Source: Helicobacter saguini
GTDB lineage: Bacteria > Campylobacterota > Campylobacteria > Campylobacterales > Helicobacteraceae
DNA: 64,000 nt
Assembly: GCF_000762875.2 (NCBI RefSeq)
Contig: NZ_JRMP02000010.1
Span: 26,003 to 90,002, forward strand
Reading direction: 5' to 3'
Positions within the stretch are counted from its first letter, which is position 1; every line of letters begins with the position of its first letter. The translations under genes and the position numbers were made by a program. Of this stretch, positions 7,241-17,261 are shown in pieces. A model generated the notes under the pieces. It saw only the letters and a program-made list of their open reading frames with translations, had not been told where the DNA came from and did not search any database.

Positions 7241-9406
7241 TTATAACTTTTTTAGAATCTTTTTTATGGTTTTTAGGATATAGTTGATTTGTTTTTTAGT
7301 GATGATGTATGGGGGCATAAGATAGATTGTGTTGCCTAAAGGGCGGAGGAGTAAGCCTTTTTTTAGGGCTTTTTTATAGAAAATATAGCCGTAGTTTTTT
7401 TTAGATTCTGTGTTTTTATGTTGTGATATGGACGAAGTATCCATTTTAGATTCTATGTGTTTGTCATGTTGAACGTTAAGCGAAACATCTATTTTTGGAT
7501 TTTTAGAATCTATTTTTATAGAATCTATGTTTTTAGATTCTATATTCTTAGAATCTTGTATATTTTGCAAATTAGATTCTATATTTTTATGAGAATTTTT
7601 AGAATCTTGCGAGTTAGATTCTATATTTTTTTTAGAATCTAGATTCCCTAAATTCTTAGAATCTTGGCTATTTTGCGATTCCAAAAACTCCGTATTTAAA
7701 TCAAACGCAAAAATCATTCCTTGATATCGCACATTTTTTACCTTAGATTTTATAGAATCTTTAGCCAAAATCGCACTCAAACCAGCCCAAATATACGCAC
7801 TTTTCTTCGCATTTTTCGCCAAAATATCACGCTTTTCAAAAATATCCAAACTCGCATTTGCCGCCGCACACGCAAGCGCATTTCCCGTGTAACTATGCGA
7901 GTGCAAAAAGGCTTTTTTAATGTCATTGTGATAAAAGGCGCGATAGATATTCTGCCTCGTCACCACGACTGAAAGCGGCAAATATCCGCCGCTAATGCCC
8001 TTTGAAAGACAAAGAAAATCAGGCACAAAATTGCAATGCTCAAACGCAAACATCCGCCCCGTGCGACCAAAACCAGTCGCAATCTCATCAAAAATCACCA
8101 AAATGCCGCGATTTCGGCACATCTCACACGCCTTTTTGACAAATTCGTGCGGATACATATTCATATTTCCAGCGCACTGCACAAGCGGCTCAAGGATAAA
8201 TGCGGCAATTTTATCAGCGTTAGTGTTTAGAATCTTTTCTAGCTCACTTAAGCAGTAGGCAGTTGTTTTTTTTATTTTGGGAGAAGATTCTATATGATTT
8301 GCAGAATCTATATTATTTTGGGAATTTTTAGAGTTCATTTTTGTAGAATCTTGGGAATTAGATTCTATAAATTTATGAGAAATGTTAGAATCTATTTTTG
8401 TAGAATCTGCATTTTTAGATTCTATATTTTCGCTCGATTTTTTAGAATCTAGATTCGCTAAATTCTTAGAATCTATATTATTTTGCGACTTAGATTCTAT
8501 ACTTTTATGAGAATCTTTAGAATCTTGCAAAGTAGATTCTGTATCTTTCTTGGAATCTTGGGTTTTAGATTCCATATTTTTATCACAGAAATTTGGCACA
8601 GGCGTGGTAATTGCCTGTAATAAAAGCGGCTTATAAGTTTCCTTATAAAGTGGCACATCGCCCACGCTTAACGCCCCCAAAGTCTCGCCGTGATAGGAAT
8701 TTTCAAGGCACAAAAAGAGCGTTTTTTGGTTTGTAGATTCTGCGTTTTTATTAGAATTTTGCGGATTAGATTCCATATTTTCGCCAGATTTTTTAGAATC
8801 TAGATTCTGTAATTTCTTAGAATCTTGCAAATTTTGCGAATTAGATTCTATACTTTTTTGAGAATCTTGCAAATTAGATTCTATATTTTTCTTAGAATCC
8901 TGCATATTTTGAAAATAATGAAAGCTCATTTTCAAAGCGACTTCGATAGCGCTAGAGCCATTATCCGCGTAAAAACACTTGCTTAAATCACGCGGCAAAA
9001 GCCCACAAAGTCGAGCCGAAAAATCAATAATACTTTTGTGCGTAAAACCCGCCATAATGATATGCTCTAGCGTGTTTAACTGACTTTTTATTTTTTTATT
9101 TATATATTTATTTTGATGCCCAAAAAGATTCACCCACCAACTCGACACGCAATCGATATATTTTTTATCATTAAAATCAAACAAATACACGCCCTTAGCA
9201 CGTTTAATAGGAATCAAAGGCAAGGTTTCTAGATTCTGCGTTTTTTTAGAATCTTTTTTACAATCTAGATTCTGTAATTTCTTAGAATATTTAGAATCTT
9301 GGCAATTAGATTCCAAAAAATCTTCACAATAATACTTCATCTGCGAGCACGGATGCCAAATATATTTCAAATCTTTTTTGATATATTTTGTGTTTAAATT
9401 TTTCAT
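7241..9406 (-). CDS. bioA: adenosylmethionine-8-amino-7-oxononanoate aminotransferase with four repeat inserts
   Basis: BioA makes 7,8-diaminopelargonate in biotin synthesis, using S-adenosylmethionine as amino donor and PLP as cofactor. Diagnostic parts are IWHPCSQMK near residue 16, CVSSWWVNLFGH near 86, the PLP-Asp segment VIFDEIATGFGRTG at about 437-450 and the Schiff-base lysine K469 in LCLSKGISGG. At 721 aa it is nearly 300 residues longer than normal BioA. The excess is in four low-complexity islands at about 31-60, 168-227, 275-376 and 575-669. These consist of NLDSKK, IESN and QDSK peptides encoded by AGAWTCT repeats, and the last also carries a TCATGTTGA-type element. All core motifs are intact between islands, so the enzyme may still work. 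Confidence 0.9.
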   Translation of the reverse strand: MKNLNTKYIKKDLKYIWHPCSQMKYYCEDFLESNCQDSKYSKKLQNLDCKKDSKKTQNLETLPLIPIKRAKGVYLFDFNDKKYIDCVSSWWVNLFGHQNKYINKKIKSQLNTLEHIIMAGFTHKSIIDFSARLCGLLPRDLSKCFYADNGSSAIEVALKMSFHYFQNMQDSKKNIESNLQDSQKSIESNSQNLQDSKKLQNLDSKKSGENMESNPQNSNKNAESTNQKTLFLCLENSYHGETLGALSVGDVPLYKETYKPLLLQAITTPVPNFCDKNMESKTQDSKKDTESTLQDSKDSHKSIESKSQNNIDSKNLANLDSKKSSENIESKNADSTKIDSNISHKFIESNSQDSTKMNSKNSQNNIDSANHIESSPKIKKTTAYCLSELEKILNTNADKIAAFILEPLVQCAGNMNMYPHEFVKKACEMCRNRGILVIFDEIATGFGRTGRMFAFEHCNFVPDFLCLSKGISGGYLPLSVVVTRQNIYRAFYHNDIKKAFLHSHSYTGNALACAAANASLDIFEKRDILAKNAKKSAYIWAGLSAILAKDSIKSKVKNVRYQGMIFAFDLNTEFLESQNSQDSKNLGNLDSKKNIESNSQDSKNSHKNIESNLQNIQDSKNIESKNIDSIKIDSKNPKIDVSLNVQHDKHIESKMDTSSISQHKNTESKKNYGYIFYKKALKKGLLLRPLGNTIYLMPPYIITKKQINYILKTIKKILKKL
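7463..7490. repeat. TCATGTTGA...GAAACATCT dispersed element inside bioA
   Basis: The plus strand reads GTCATGTTGAACGTTAAG followed by CGAAACATCT. The same element, inverted, occurs twice in the TonB receptor gene (35537-35564 and 35636-35663). Here it encodes DVSLNVQHD in frame. Confidence 0.7.
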
Positions 9407-9417
9407 TTTACTACTTT

Positions 9418-9437
9418 TAGATTCTATATAGAATCTA
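9418..9437. repeat. 20-bp palindrome of two AGAWTCT units upstream of bioA
   Basis: TAGATTCTATATAGAATCTA is a perfect palindrome between the rod-protein stop and the bioA start. It could form a hairpin in the intergenic RNA, but there is no adjacent T-run. Confidence 0.7.
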
Positions 9438-9448
9438 TCAAAACCCTT

Positions 9449-10306
9449 TTATGCGCGGACGGCAAGTTTGTTAATTGCCTCGCTATTTAGCTCGTCCATG
9501 TGCGTTTTCATAACCTTTGAATACATATCCACAAGGCGATTTGTCTCAATCATACTCGACATTTCAAGCACCGCATTTACATTACTTTTCTCCAAAAAGC
9601 CTTGCTCTACCGCACCACTATTATACACAAGATTAGCCCCCGCTAAGCCTTCACTTGTCGTATCATTTGGCACTTTTCTATCCTCGATATAAAGGCTTGA
9701 GCCGATTTTTTTCAAAAACTTAGGATTATCAAAAGTCACAATCGCCAAGCTACCACCCGCGATATTGCCCTGAATGCCCTCGTTTGTCAAGTCCTTAAAG
9801 CCGATATTGCCGTTTTTATCGACTGCGATTTGCATATTTGAGTTCATCATAATGCCGCCCTCATTGTCGATTCCATCGCGAGATAGCACATGAAAGCCCT
9901 CTTTAGTCACAAGATAGCCATCATCGCTAATGCTAAAGCTACCATTTCGCGTATAAGCGATACCATTTGGCGTCTGCACGGCAAAAAACATATTTGGCGA
10001 TTTCAAAGCGAAATCAAGCTCATTCTCGGTAAAATCCATCGAGCCAACGCTATGGTCGGTGTAAGATTCCGCAATCGTAGGGACGCGAGTCATAGTGCGA
10101 TTGATGAAACGAGCCGCCGCCTGCGTATCATCAGGGATGGGAAGCGTGTCCTGATGCCCCTGCCAAAGCCGCATAAAATCGCCGATAACCACATCATCGC
10201 GTTTATAGCCATTTGTGTTAAGATTCGCCAAATTGTGCGAAATCACATCAAGCCTATTAAACTGCGTAACCATACCGCCTGTAGCGCCGTAATATCCTGT
10301 TTGCAT
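9449..10306 (-). CDS. flagellar basal-body rod protein of the FlgG/FlgF family
   Basis: The 285-aa protein begins MQTGYYGATGGMVTQFNRLD and continues with the rod/hook family N-terminal signature NLANLNTNGYKRD. The central part has FFAVQTPNGIAYTRNGSF and GYLVTKEGF, typical of FlgG/FlgF. The C terminus has the family helix EMSSMIETNRLVDMYSKVM. Rod proteins are exported by the flagellar type III apparatus, so no signal peptide is expected. It resembles the extra FlgG-like rod protein of H. pylori; whether it is proximal (FlgF) or distal (FlgG) rod cannot be decided here. It lies just upstream of bioA on the same strand with a 42-base gap. Confidence 0.87.
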   Translation of the reverse strand: MQTGYYGATGGMVTQFNRLDVISHNLANLNTNGYKRDDVVIGDFMRLWQGHQDTLPIPDDTQAAARFINRTMTRVPTIAESYTDHSVGSMDFTENELDFALKSPNMFFAVQTPNGIAYTRNGSFSISDDGYLVTKEGFHVLSRDGIDNEGGIMMNSNMQIAVDKNGNIGFKDLTNEGIQGNIAGGSLAIVTFDNPKFLKKIGSSLYIEDRKVPNDTTSEGLAGANLVYNSGAVEQGFLEKSNVNAVLEMSSMIETNRLVDMYSKVMKTHMDELNSEAINKLAVRA

Positions 10307-10419
10307 TTCTCATTCCTTGAGAGTTTATTTAGATTCTATAAATTCCTTTTGTGTTTATCCTTAATTGAGAGAATCTACAAATCCATTTGGGTAAGGTAGA
10401 AGCAAAAAGGAGTCCAAAA

Positions 10420-10914
10420 TTATTTATCAAAACAATATTGTTGATAATTTACCTTTAAAATCGTAGCATTTCCTTTAGGAGAAAAATCCAACGTCTCCTT
10501 AGTGCAAATCTCTTCGCCCTTTAGTTTAAGGCTTGTCACAACCAAACTTTTAGAATCTTTTCCCCACACATAAGTGATTAGCGAAGTATTTTTGTTGTCT
10601 AAGGACTCTTTTTTAAACGCCTTATTTGTGCTAGGTAGCTCACGTTTAAACATTTCATCTTCATTTGCCAACGCATACGCATTATAAGCGTTTTCTATAC
10701 TTACTTTTGGGAATGTGTAAATGTCGTTTTCTTGAGCCTGTTTGAAATTATCTTTCAAAAACTTTTGCTGTTTTGCAATGGTGTCTAAATCCTTGCTATA
10801 AAGGCTTTCAAACACCCTTAATCGTGCCTTTTCAATAGGCTGAAAATCTAAGCCCTCAACCGCCAAAAGACCACAAACACAAAGCATAAAGCCCAAACAC
10901 AACTTCTTAACCAT
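10420..10914 (-). CDS. secreted or periplasmic protein of unknown function
   Basis: The 164-aa protein has a clear Sec signal peptide (MVKKLCLGFMLCVCGLLAVEG). The mature part is mixed alpha/beta with a Lys-rich middle, and two Cys (in EEICTKE and QQYCFDK) could form a disulphide. I do not recognise the family. The gene has its own strand block between the rod protein and the divergent membrane glycosyltransferase at 11032. Confidence 0.65.
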   Translation of the reverse strand: MVKKLCLGFMLCVCGLLAVEGLDFQPIEKARLRVFESLYSKDLDTIAKQQKFLKDNFKQAQENDIYTFPKVSIENAYNAYALANEDEMFKRELPSTNKAFKKESLDNKNTSLITYVWGKDSKSLVVTSLKLKGEEICTKETLDFSPKGNATILKVNYQQYCFDK

Positions 10915-11031
10915 ATTTTTCCTTTATCTAGCGAAATAAACCTAAGATTATACAAAGAAAATATTAACTTTTATATTATAATTTATAACAAAAGTCGATT
11001 TAGATTCTATAAAAATGCTAGGATTAATAAA

Positions 11032-12255
11032 ATGGATAAAGTTACATATTTTAAAACTTTTAATATCAACCTATTATTCATCCTAGCATTATTTATCGAT
11101 TTTATTGCATTAATGCTAATGATAAATGAAACGAGCATTTATGCCAAAGAAGCTCGTGGCTTTTTTGAAAATTCACAGCTTAGCTTTCATATCGCAAATT
11201 TTGGCGTAAAATTGTGTGAGTTTTTTTTTAATGACCCACTTTTGAATGATTTTGGCGCGCGTCTGCCCTTTGTCATACTCCATATTTTGAGCTGCATTTT
11301 GATGTATAATATTTCGCTTTTGGTGCTGAAAAACGCACCACAAGCCCTATTTTGCGTGATTTTGTTTATGCTAATTCCGGGCGTTAGCATTGAGGCGTTA
11401 ATCATTTCAAATGTTGAGATTCTCACTTTTACATCACTTTTGATAATCTACTATCAGCTGCGATATGATAGAATCTTGTATGTGATGTTTATTTTTGTGG
11501 TGTTTTTGGACGCTGGAGGTGCGATACTCACGCTATCTCTTTTTTTTTATTCGCTAATCTATCGCAAGAGCAAGACGCTAATTTTCGCCATTATTTGCTT
11601 TGGCGTGAATATGAGTATTTTCTCCCCCATTCACGGCGTCCCACACGCTTATATACTCGATATTTTGGGCTCTTTGCTGCTACTTTTTAGCCCCGGGCTT
11701 TTCATTTATTATGTGGCGATTTTGTATTCTTGGACGTTTCATAATAAGGCGAGTTTGCTTAATCTCATTCCCTTTGTAGGCTTTATTTTTGTTTTTTTAT
11801 TATCGACAAGACAGCAGGTGCAAATCCAAAGTTTTTTGCCTGAACTAAGTGTCGCATTGCCCATTTTTGTGAAAAAAGCGATGTTTAATATCAATTCGCG
11901 TTTGCCACGATTTCGCTTTCGCTATAAAGTTAGGATTTACCTAGTTTTATTTTTTTTAATATTAGGAAATATAGGACTTTTTGGGAATAAAATTACATAT
12001 TTTTTTGTTAAAGAAAAAAACTTCGCTTACTCATTTTATGGTGCAAAAGAGGTCGCAAAAGAGCTTTACAAACGCAATATTACTTATATTGACGTGCCAA
12101 ATAAAGACTTGTTTTTGCGACTTAGATTCTATGGAATTAACGCTATGGCTCAAAATTCCCCGCCAAAATACAAGCTTATAGAATCTAAAAGCGGCGATAT
12201 TTCTATAATCTACAATGGCGTAAAAGTCACAAGTTTTGAGGTTGTTAAGAATTAA
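11032..12255 (+). CDS. membrane glycosyltransferase of the PMT/ArnT (GT-C) type
   Basis: The 407-aa protein has about nine hydrophobic segments. The first periplasmic loop has NETSIYAKEARGFFENSQLS and later DFGARLPFVILHI. This fits the GT-C layout of lipid-linked-sugar transferases, with an acidic residue after the first membrane segment and an R-x-P before the second. Such enzymes move sugars from polyprenyl phosphate donors onto lipid A, glycans or proteins on the outer face of the inner membrane; the acceptor cannot be told. A stand-alone promoter region and an AGAWTCT unit precede it. The addB-like gene follows on the same strand after about 60 bases. Confidence 0.7.
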   Translation: MDKVTYFKTFNINLLFILALFIDFIALMLMINETSIYAKEARGFFENSQLSFHIANFGVKLCEFFFNDPLLNDFGARLPFVILHILSCILMYNISLLVLKNAPQALFCVILFMLIPGVSIEALIISNVEILTFTSLLIIYYQLRYDRILYVMFIFVVFLDAGGAILTLSLFFYSLIYRKSKTLIFAIICFGVNMSIFSPIHGVPHAYILDILGSLLLLFSPGLFIYYVAILYSWTFHNKASLLNLIPFVGFIFVFLLSTRQQVQIQSFLPELSVALPIFVKKAMFNINSRLPRFRFRYKVRIYLVLFFLILGNIGLFGNKITYFFVKEKNFAYSFYGAKEVAKELYKRNITYIDVPNKDLFLRLRFYGINAMAQNSPPKYKLIESKSGDISIIYNGVKVTSFEVVKN

Positions 12256-12314
12256 AATGCTAATATTTTTGCTACAATGTTAGATTTTTTATAATTTAAG
12301 TTTAAAGGAAATAT

Positions 12315-15023
12315 GTGAAAGATATTAATAAAATTTTAAAAGTAAAACAGCCGCTTTTTGTGTTAAATTCTAATCGTTCTAAAAAAGAGTTTTGTAAGTA
12401 TTTTGCGAGAAATAAAGATTTTTATACAAATCTAGATTCTATAACAAATATAGAATCTTATTTTGATATTTTTAACTTTCAATATAAAAAAGATACAGAT
12501 TCTATAACTTCTACTTTTTTACCAAATATACTTAGCTATACTGAAATGCTAGATACTTTAGCCTTTAGCAAGACGCCATTAATCCCTAAAAATATTCGCC
12601 ATTTCTTTATGATGGACGCACTAAAAGAAATAAGAAATAAACACAAAATAAATAACAAACTTTCATTTATAAATAATCTTATTTCTTTTGAAGAAAATTT
12701 TATTTCTTTTTTGGAGACTTCTAATATTTTACTTAGCTTTTATGATGAGCTTAGAAATCATAAAACACCGATAAATAGGGAATCTTTTGAGACTTTCAAG
12801 ATAAAAGATATAAATGAAATTCACACGCAAGAATTGCAAATTTTAAGTAAAATTTATGCTAAATATTTAGAAAAATTAGAGAATAATAATCTAATTGATG
12901 GGATAATTAGCGATAAAATTATTAAAAACTATGAAATAAATACTAATTTTTTAGAATCTATATCTAGTATTCATATTGATTTAGAAGGTTTTATTTCCCC
13001 TTTGCAATATGAGATTTTACGCACTGCAAGCACTTTTGTGCCTATCTATTTACATTTTAAAATAGATAAATATAATATTTCGCATTTTTCAAATATAGAT
13101 TCTAAAATAGATTCTAAATTAGAAACAAATAAACAATATATTTTAGATATTTCAAATAATCAAATACATCAAAAGAGCCTAGATTCTAAGGAAATAAAGC
13201 CTTTTATTTACAAAACTACAAGTCGTTTTAATCAAATAAATCTTGCTATTTATCTAGCATCTACATGGCTAGAAGATAAAAATTGCGAAAATAATTATGC
13301 TGTGATTTTGCCAGATGAAAGTTTTATCAATTATTTGATTACTATGGATTCTAAAAATGTCTTTAACTACGCTATGGGCGAGAGTTTGGAAGGCTTAAAA
13401 GAATATCAAATACTGCTTAAAATATATGAAAATTATATAGAATCTAAGGTATTTGATATAAAGATTTTACTAGATTATATAGAATCTAATGGCTTAAGAA
13501 ATGATAAACAAATAGAAAAATTAGAAGAAGCTTTAGATAAAATAGATAAGGAAATAAATGATAATTATGAAATATCTAATCCTAATCTACTAATAGTTCA
13601 ATATTTACTAACTATTTTATTTATAAATGTTAATCAAAAAATATTAAATCAAGGCATAGAAATTTTGGCTGAATTATCATTTTTAGACAACAAAGAAGTG
13701 CTAAGTGATGTAAAATTTAGGACATTATTTATTTCTTTTATGCAGGATTTTTCTAATCTTAATATTGATAATGTAAATGGCGGGAAAATTCGTGTGATGG
13801 GCGTTTTGGAAGCTAGAAATTTACAATTTAAGGAAGTTTTAATACTTGATTTTAATGATGATATTGTGGCAAATATTAGTTTTGATGATATGTTTTTAAA
13901 TTCTACTTTAAGAAAAAATGCAGGATTACCAACCAAAAAAGATAAAGAAAACCTGCAAAAACACCACTACCATAATATTATGAAAAACACGCAAATAACG
14001 CACATTAGCTATGTGGAAAATGATGAGAAAATGCCCTCTTCTATGCTATATGAAATGCAGCTAAATATGCAAGATTCTAAAGATTTTGATGATATAAATG
14101 GTGTAAGAAATATAGATTCTAAACTTATATATTTTGATATTGATAATGCTAAAAAGTTAGAAAATATAGAATCTAATACACAAGAATATCCATTATTTAG
14201 CAATAAAATAGATGGCTTTATATTTTCTGCGACAAAGCTAAATGATTATAAAGACTGCACACGCCGTTTCTTTTTTAAATACATAGAGCATTTACAAATG
14301 GAGAGTGATAATGTAAATACGAGTGTGGGAAATATTATCCATTTATTTTTAAAGCAAAGCTATGAGCCGTTTATAAATAAGGATTTAAATGAAGATTCTA
14401 TGCGGAAAATAAGGGAAAGTTTTTTTAATTTCTATGATGAATTTTCTAAAAATTTCTTAAAAAATATAGAATCTAAACAAGATTCTAAAAACAATATGGA
14501 AATAGAAAATTTTATAAAACTAGATAATTTTTGTCTAAAAATAAACACATTTTTTGATAATGAAATAAAGCGTGTAAATACCGATAAAATCAGCCTTTTA
14601 GCCCTAGAATATCCATTTACAATTATAAAAAATGATGAAATTTGCAGTGGTAAAATAGATAGGATTGAAAAAATAAATGACAAAATTGCAATTATTGATT
14701 ACAAAACAGGGAGCATTCCGCTTACTAAAAGTGATAATTTAGATGAAAAAAGCAAGGCAAAAATTGATTTGCAAATGCCTTTTTATGCGATGTGTGCGGA
14801 TTTTATCGATGTTTTAAGCGAGTTTAAAGATTTGGATAAAACTTTTTATTACGCCGACTTAAAAGAAAAGCAAAATTTGGTTATAATGCAAGAAAATCTT
14901 TTGGACGAAGGCACAAAAGAAATAAATGACATCTTTAAAAATTTTGGAAATAAAAATCAAATGTGTGAAGATATAAATAAGTGCAAATATTGTGATTATA
15001 AAATTATTTGTGATAGGGGATAA
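12315..15023 (+). CDS. addB: AddB-like helicase/nuclease subunit (PD-(D/E)XK, Fe-S)
   Basis: The gene starts with GTG at 12315 after TTTAAAGGAAATAT. The 902-aa protein has a poorly conserved N-terminal helicase-like part and a clear C-terminal RecB-type nuclease: FSATKLNDYKDCTRRFFFK, GNIIHLFLK, GKIDRIE and IAIIDYKTG with DLQMPFYAM. The cysteine in YKDC together with CKYCDYKIIC near the end forms the set expected for the 4Fe-4S staple of AddB. AddAB resects double-strand breaks for RecA-mediated recombination, important for Helicobacter repair and natural transformation. The codons are rich in AGAWTCT units but there is no large insert. AddA is not in this window. Confidence 0.82.
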   Translation: MKDINKILKVKQPLFVLNSNRSKKEFCKYFARNKDFYTNLDSITNIESYFDIFNFQYKKDTDSITSTFLPNILSYTEMLDTLAFSKTPLIPKNIRHFFMMDALKEIRNKHKINNKLSFINNLISFEENFISFLETSNILLSFYDELRNHKTPINRESFETFKIKDINEIHTQELQILSKIYAKYLEKLENNNLIDGIISDKIIKNYEINTNFLESISSIHIDLEGFISPLQYEILRTASTFVPIYLHFKIDKYNISHFSNIDSKIDSKLETNKQYILDISNNQIHQKSLDSKEIKPFIYKTTSRFNQINLAIYLASTWLEDKNCENNYAVILPDESFINYLITMDSKNVFNYAMGESLEGLKEYQILLKIYENYIESKVFDIKILLDYIESNGLRNDKQIEKLEEALDKIDKEINDNYEISNPNLLIVQYLLTILFINVNQKILNQGIEILAELSFLDNKEVLSDVKFRTLFISFMQDFSNLNIDNVNGGKIRVMGVLEARNLQFKEVLILDFNDDIVANISFDDMFLNSTLRKNAGLPTKKDKENLQKHHYHNIMKNTQITHISYVENDEKMPSSMLYEMQLNMQDSKDFDDINGVRNIDSKLIYFDIDNAKKLENIESNTQEYPLFSNKIDGFIFSATKLNDYKDCTRRFFFKYIEHLQMESDNVNTSVGNIIHLFLKQSYEPFINKDLNEDSMRKIRESFFNFYDEFSKNFLKNIESKQDSKNNMEIENFIKLDNFCLKINTFFDNEIKRVNTDKISLLALEYPFTIIKNDEICSGKIDRIEKINDKIAIIDYKTGSIPLTKSDNLDEKSKAKIDLQMPFYAMCADFIDVLSEFKDLDKTFYYADLKEKQNLVIMQENLLDEGTKEINDIFKNFGNKNQMCEDINKCKYCDYKIICDRG

Positions 15024-15032
15024 GTTTTTTGT

Positions 15033-15701
15033 ATGCAAATTTTCGAAATAAAAAATATGAAAATGTTAAAAGAATTTGAAGGGCAGTTTAGCTCTGAAAT
15101 TATCAACGCGCTCAAAAAAACGGATAGAGAAATGTTCGTGCAAGACGCCGTTAGACACCACGCATTTAACATAAACGCCTTGCCGATGAGTGGCGAGCAG
15201 TGGATTAGTTCGCCTTTGACCGTGGCGAAAATGACTTCGTATCTGCTAGCACGCGATGTAGAGGGCGTGTGCGAGGCAGATTCCGTGCTTGAAATCGGGC
15301 TTGGCAGCGGCTATCAGGCAGTCGTGTTATCGCACCTTATCCGCCGCGTTTTTAGCATTGAGCGTATCCAAGCCCTATGGGAAGAGGCGCGCGTGCGTAT
15401 CGCAAAGCTTGGCATTACGAATATCAATATTAAGCTTGATGATGGGATGAGCGGCTGGGCGGCTTACGCGCCTTATGATAGGATTTTGCTTTCTGCGTGT
15501 GCGGATTCCATCCCTGCGAGTTTGTTTAACCAGCTAAGTGATAATGGCGTGCTTGTCGCGCCCATATATTGTGGTGAGTCGCAAGGCAAAAGCCAAAAAA
15601 TTATACGTTTTATAAAACGAGGTAGTAATATCACAGAGCAGATTCTAGAATCTTGTGAATTTGTCCCGATAAAACCGGGCATAAGTAGAAACACTAAATA
15701 A
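15033..15701 (+). CDS. pcm: protein-L-isoaspartate O-methyltransferase
   Basis: PCM methylates isoaspartyl residues in aged proteins with S-adenosylmethionine so that they can revert to aspartate. The 222-aa product has the substrate-side ALPMSGEQWISSPLTVAKM (equivalent to the family G-x-x-I-S-Q/S-P), the SAM site VLEIGLGSGYQAVVL and the post-motif VFSIERI. It lies 9 bases after the addB-like stop, with no strong ribosome binding site, so translational coupling is likely. The composition is distinctly more GC-rich than the surrounding genes, and it has few AGAWTCT repeats except near the 3' end (ILESCEF). Confidence 0.88.
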   Translation: MQIFEIKNMKMLKEFEGQFSSEIINALKKTDREMFVQDAVRHHAFNINALPMSGEQWISSPLTVAKMTSYLLARDVEGVCEADSVLEIGLGSGYQAVVLSHLIRRVFSIERIQALWEEARVRIAKLGITNINIKLDDGMSGWAAYAPYDRILLSACADSIPASLFNQLSDNGVLVAPIYCGESQGKSQKIIRFIKRGSNITEQILESCEFVPIKPGISRNTK

Positions 15702-15703
15702 AT

Positions 15704-17203
15704 ATGCTTTATGTATTACAAAAAAGGATTTGTGTGAGTTTTAGATTCTATATTTTTTTATGTTTTTGTGTGTGTTTGTGGGGGAAAGATTCTAAGGAAT
15801 TACGCATAATTATGGGTGGGGACGCCCTGTTGCACACCGCTGTTTATAAGGATGCGGAGTATCCCTGTGACGCCAAAAATGAAGTGGAAAAAATCAATTT
15901 CATTCAATATTCAATCAATCTTTTGGGTGGAAAAGATTCTATGTTTTTAGAATCTAACTCGCAAAAGCCGCAAGATTCTAAGAAAAATATTGAATCTAAA
16001 AAGGGTGAAAACTCGCAAGATTCTAAGAAAGATTCTAAAACTACTGAATCTAAAAAACAAGATTCCATAAAGACCGCAGATTCTAAAGATTCCAAAAAAA
16101 CTATAGAATCTAAAACACAAGATTCCAAAAATCCTAACTTTATAGAATCTAAATTAGCAAATTCGCAAGATAAAAATACCAAAAATACAAAACAAGATTC
16201 TAAATCGCCGCAGAATCTTTGTTACGAATTTTCCCAAATGTTTGAGCCATTAAAAGATTCTATCAAAAAATATGACTTAGCTTTTTACAATCAAGAAAGC
16301 ATTTTAGGCGGGGCTAAACTTGGCTTAAGTAGCTATCCAAACTTTAATTCCCCGCAAGAATTTGGCGAAAATATGATAAATCTAGGCTTTAATCTCGTGT
16401 CTTTGGCGAATAATCACACGCTTGATAAGGGCGAAAAGGCGGTGTTAGAATCTGTGCAGTTTTGGAAGGAAAAAGAAAAAAAAGGTGTGATTACAGCGGG
16501 AAGTTACGACTCGCAAGAGACGCGAAACACGCCCAAAATTCATAAAAAAAATGGAATAACTTTTGCTTTCCTTGCCTACACTTATGGCACAAATGGCATT
16601 AAGATTCCAAGCGGTAAGGACTATCTAATCAATGTTTATACCCGCGAAATGCTAAAAAAAGATATAGAATCTCTCAAAAATAAGGTCGATTTGATAATTA
16701 TTTCGATGCACTGGGGCGTGGAATATGTGTTCGCGCCCACAAAGGAGCAACGCGATTTTGCGCAGATTCTAAGCGAGCTTGGCGCGCACATTGTGATAGG
16801 GAATCATCCGCATGTCGTGCAGCCTGTGGAGTTTGTGGGCGATACACTTGTGATTTATTCGCTTGGCAATATGATTAGTGCGCAGCGTGGCGTGGAGAAA
16901 AAAGTCGGTGCGTTTGTGAGTGTGAATGTCGCAAAAAAGGGTGGTAAAATCGTTTTGAGCGATGTAAGGGCGGATTTGACTTACACTTATCACAACCAAA
17001 ATTTGCAGGATTTTAAGGTGTATCCATTCTCACTTTTGAATGAAAATATTCTGCCAAATTATGAAAAAATCTACAAAGATTATATAAAAATTTTGCTTGA
17101 TTCTAAAGATTCTAAAGTGGAATCTAAAGGAGATTCTAAAAATTCTATAAATTTAGAATCTAAGACGCAATCTGCACAAAAAATAAAGGTGGGAATATTT
17201 TAA
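15704..17203 (+). CDS. CapA-family metallophosphatase-like protein with a repeat insert
   Basis: The 499-aa protein has an N-terminal hydrophobic segment (FRFYIFLCFCVCLWG, signal or anchor) and then the CapA (PGA synthesis) calcineurin-like fold. The motifs are IIMGGDALLH, VSLANNHTLDKG, IISMHWGVEY and HIVIGNHPHVVQP, which hold the usual Asp/His/Asn metal ligands. In other bacteria CapA helps make or anchor poly-gamma-glutamate, but the substrate in Helicobacter is unknown. Residues about 76-170 are a low-complexity DSKK/ESKT/QDSK island from AGAWTCT repeats, and the C terminus has another short one. The core motifs lie outside the island. The start is two bases after the pcm stop. Confidence 0.83.
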   Translation: MLYVLQKRICVSFRFYIFLCFCVCLWGKDSKELRIIMGGDALLHTAVYKDAEYPCDAKNEVEKINFIQYSINLLGGKDSMFLESNSQKPQDSKKNIESKKGENSQDSKKDSKTTESKKQDSIKTADSKDSKKTIESKTQDSKNPNFIESKLANSQDKNTKNTKQDSKSPQNLCYEFSQMFEPLKDSIKKYDLAFYNQESILGGAKLGLSSYPNFNSPQEFGENMINLGFNLVSLANNHTLDKGEKAVLESVQFWKEKEKKGVITAGSYDSQETRNTPKIHKKNGITFAFLAYTYGTNGIKIPSGKDYLINVYTREMLKKDIESLKNKVDLIIISMHWGVEYVFAPTKEQRDFAQILSELGAHIVIGNHPHVVQPVEFVGDTLVIYSLGNMISAQRGVEKKVGAFVSVNVAKKGGKIVLSDVRADLTYTYHNQNLQDFKVYPFSLLNENILPNYEKIYKDYIKILLDSKDSKVESKGDSKNSINLESKTQSAQKIKVGIF

Positions 17204-17261
17204 AGTAAAGATTAATTTTAATCGATTTTACAATAATTTTATGGTAGGTTATAAGTAGAAT

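Noticed and set aside
15904..16182. Minus-strand frame rich in LDSIFFLESC-type peptide inside the CapA-like gene (and similar ones at 42459, 44518, 44827, 50965)
   Set aside because: AGAWTCT is nearly palindromic, so islands are open on both strands; these are shadows of the real genes.
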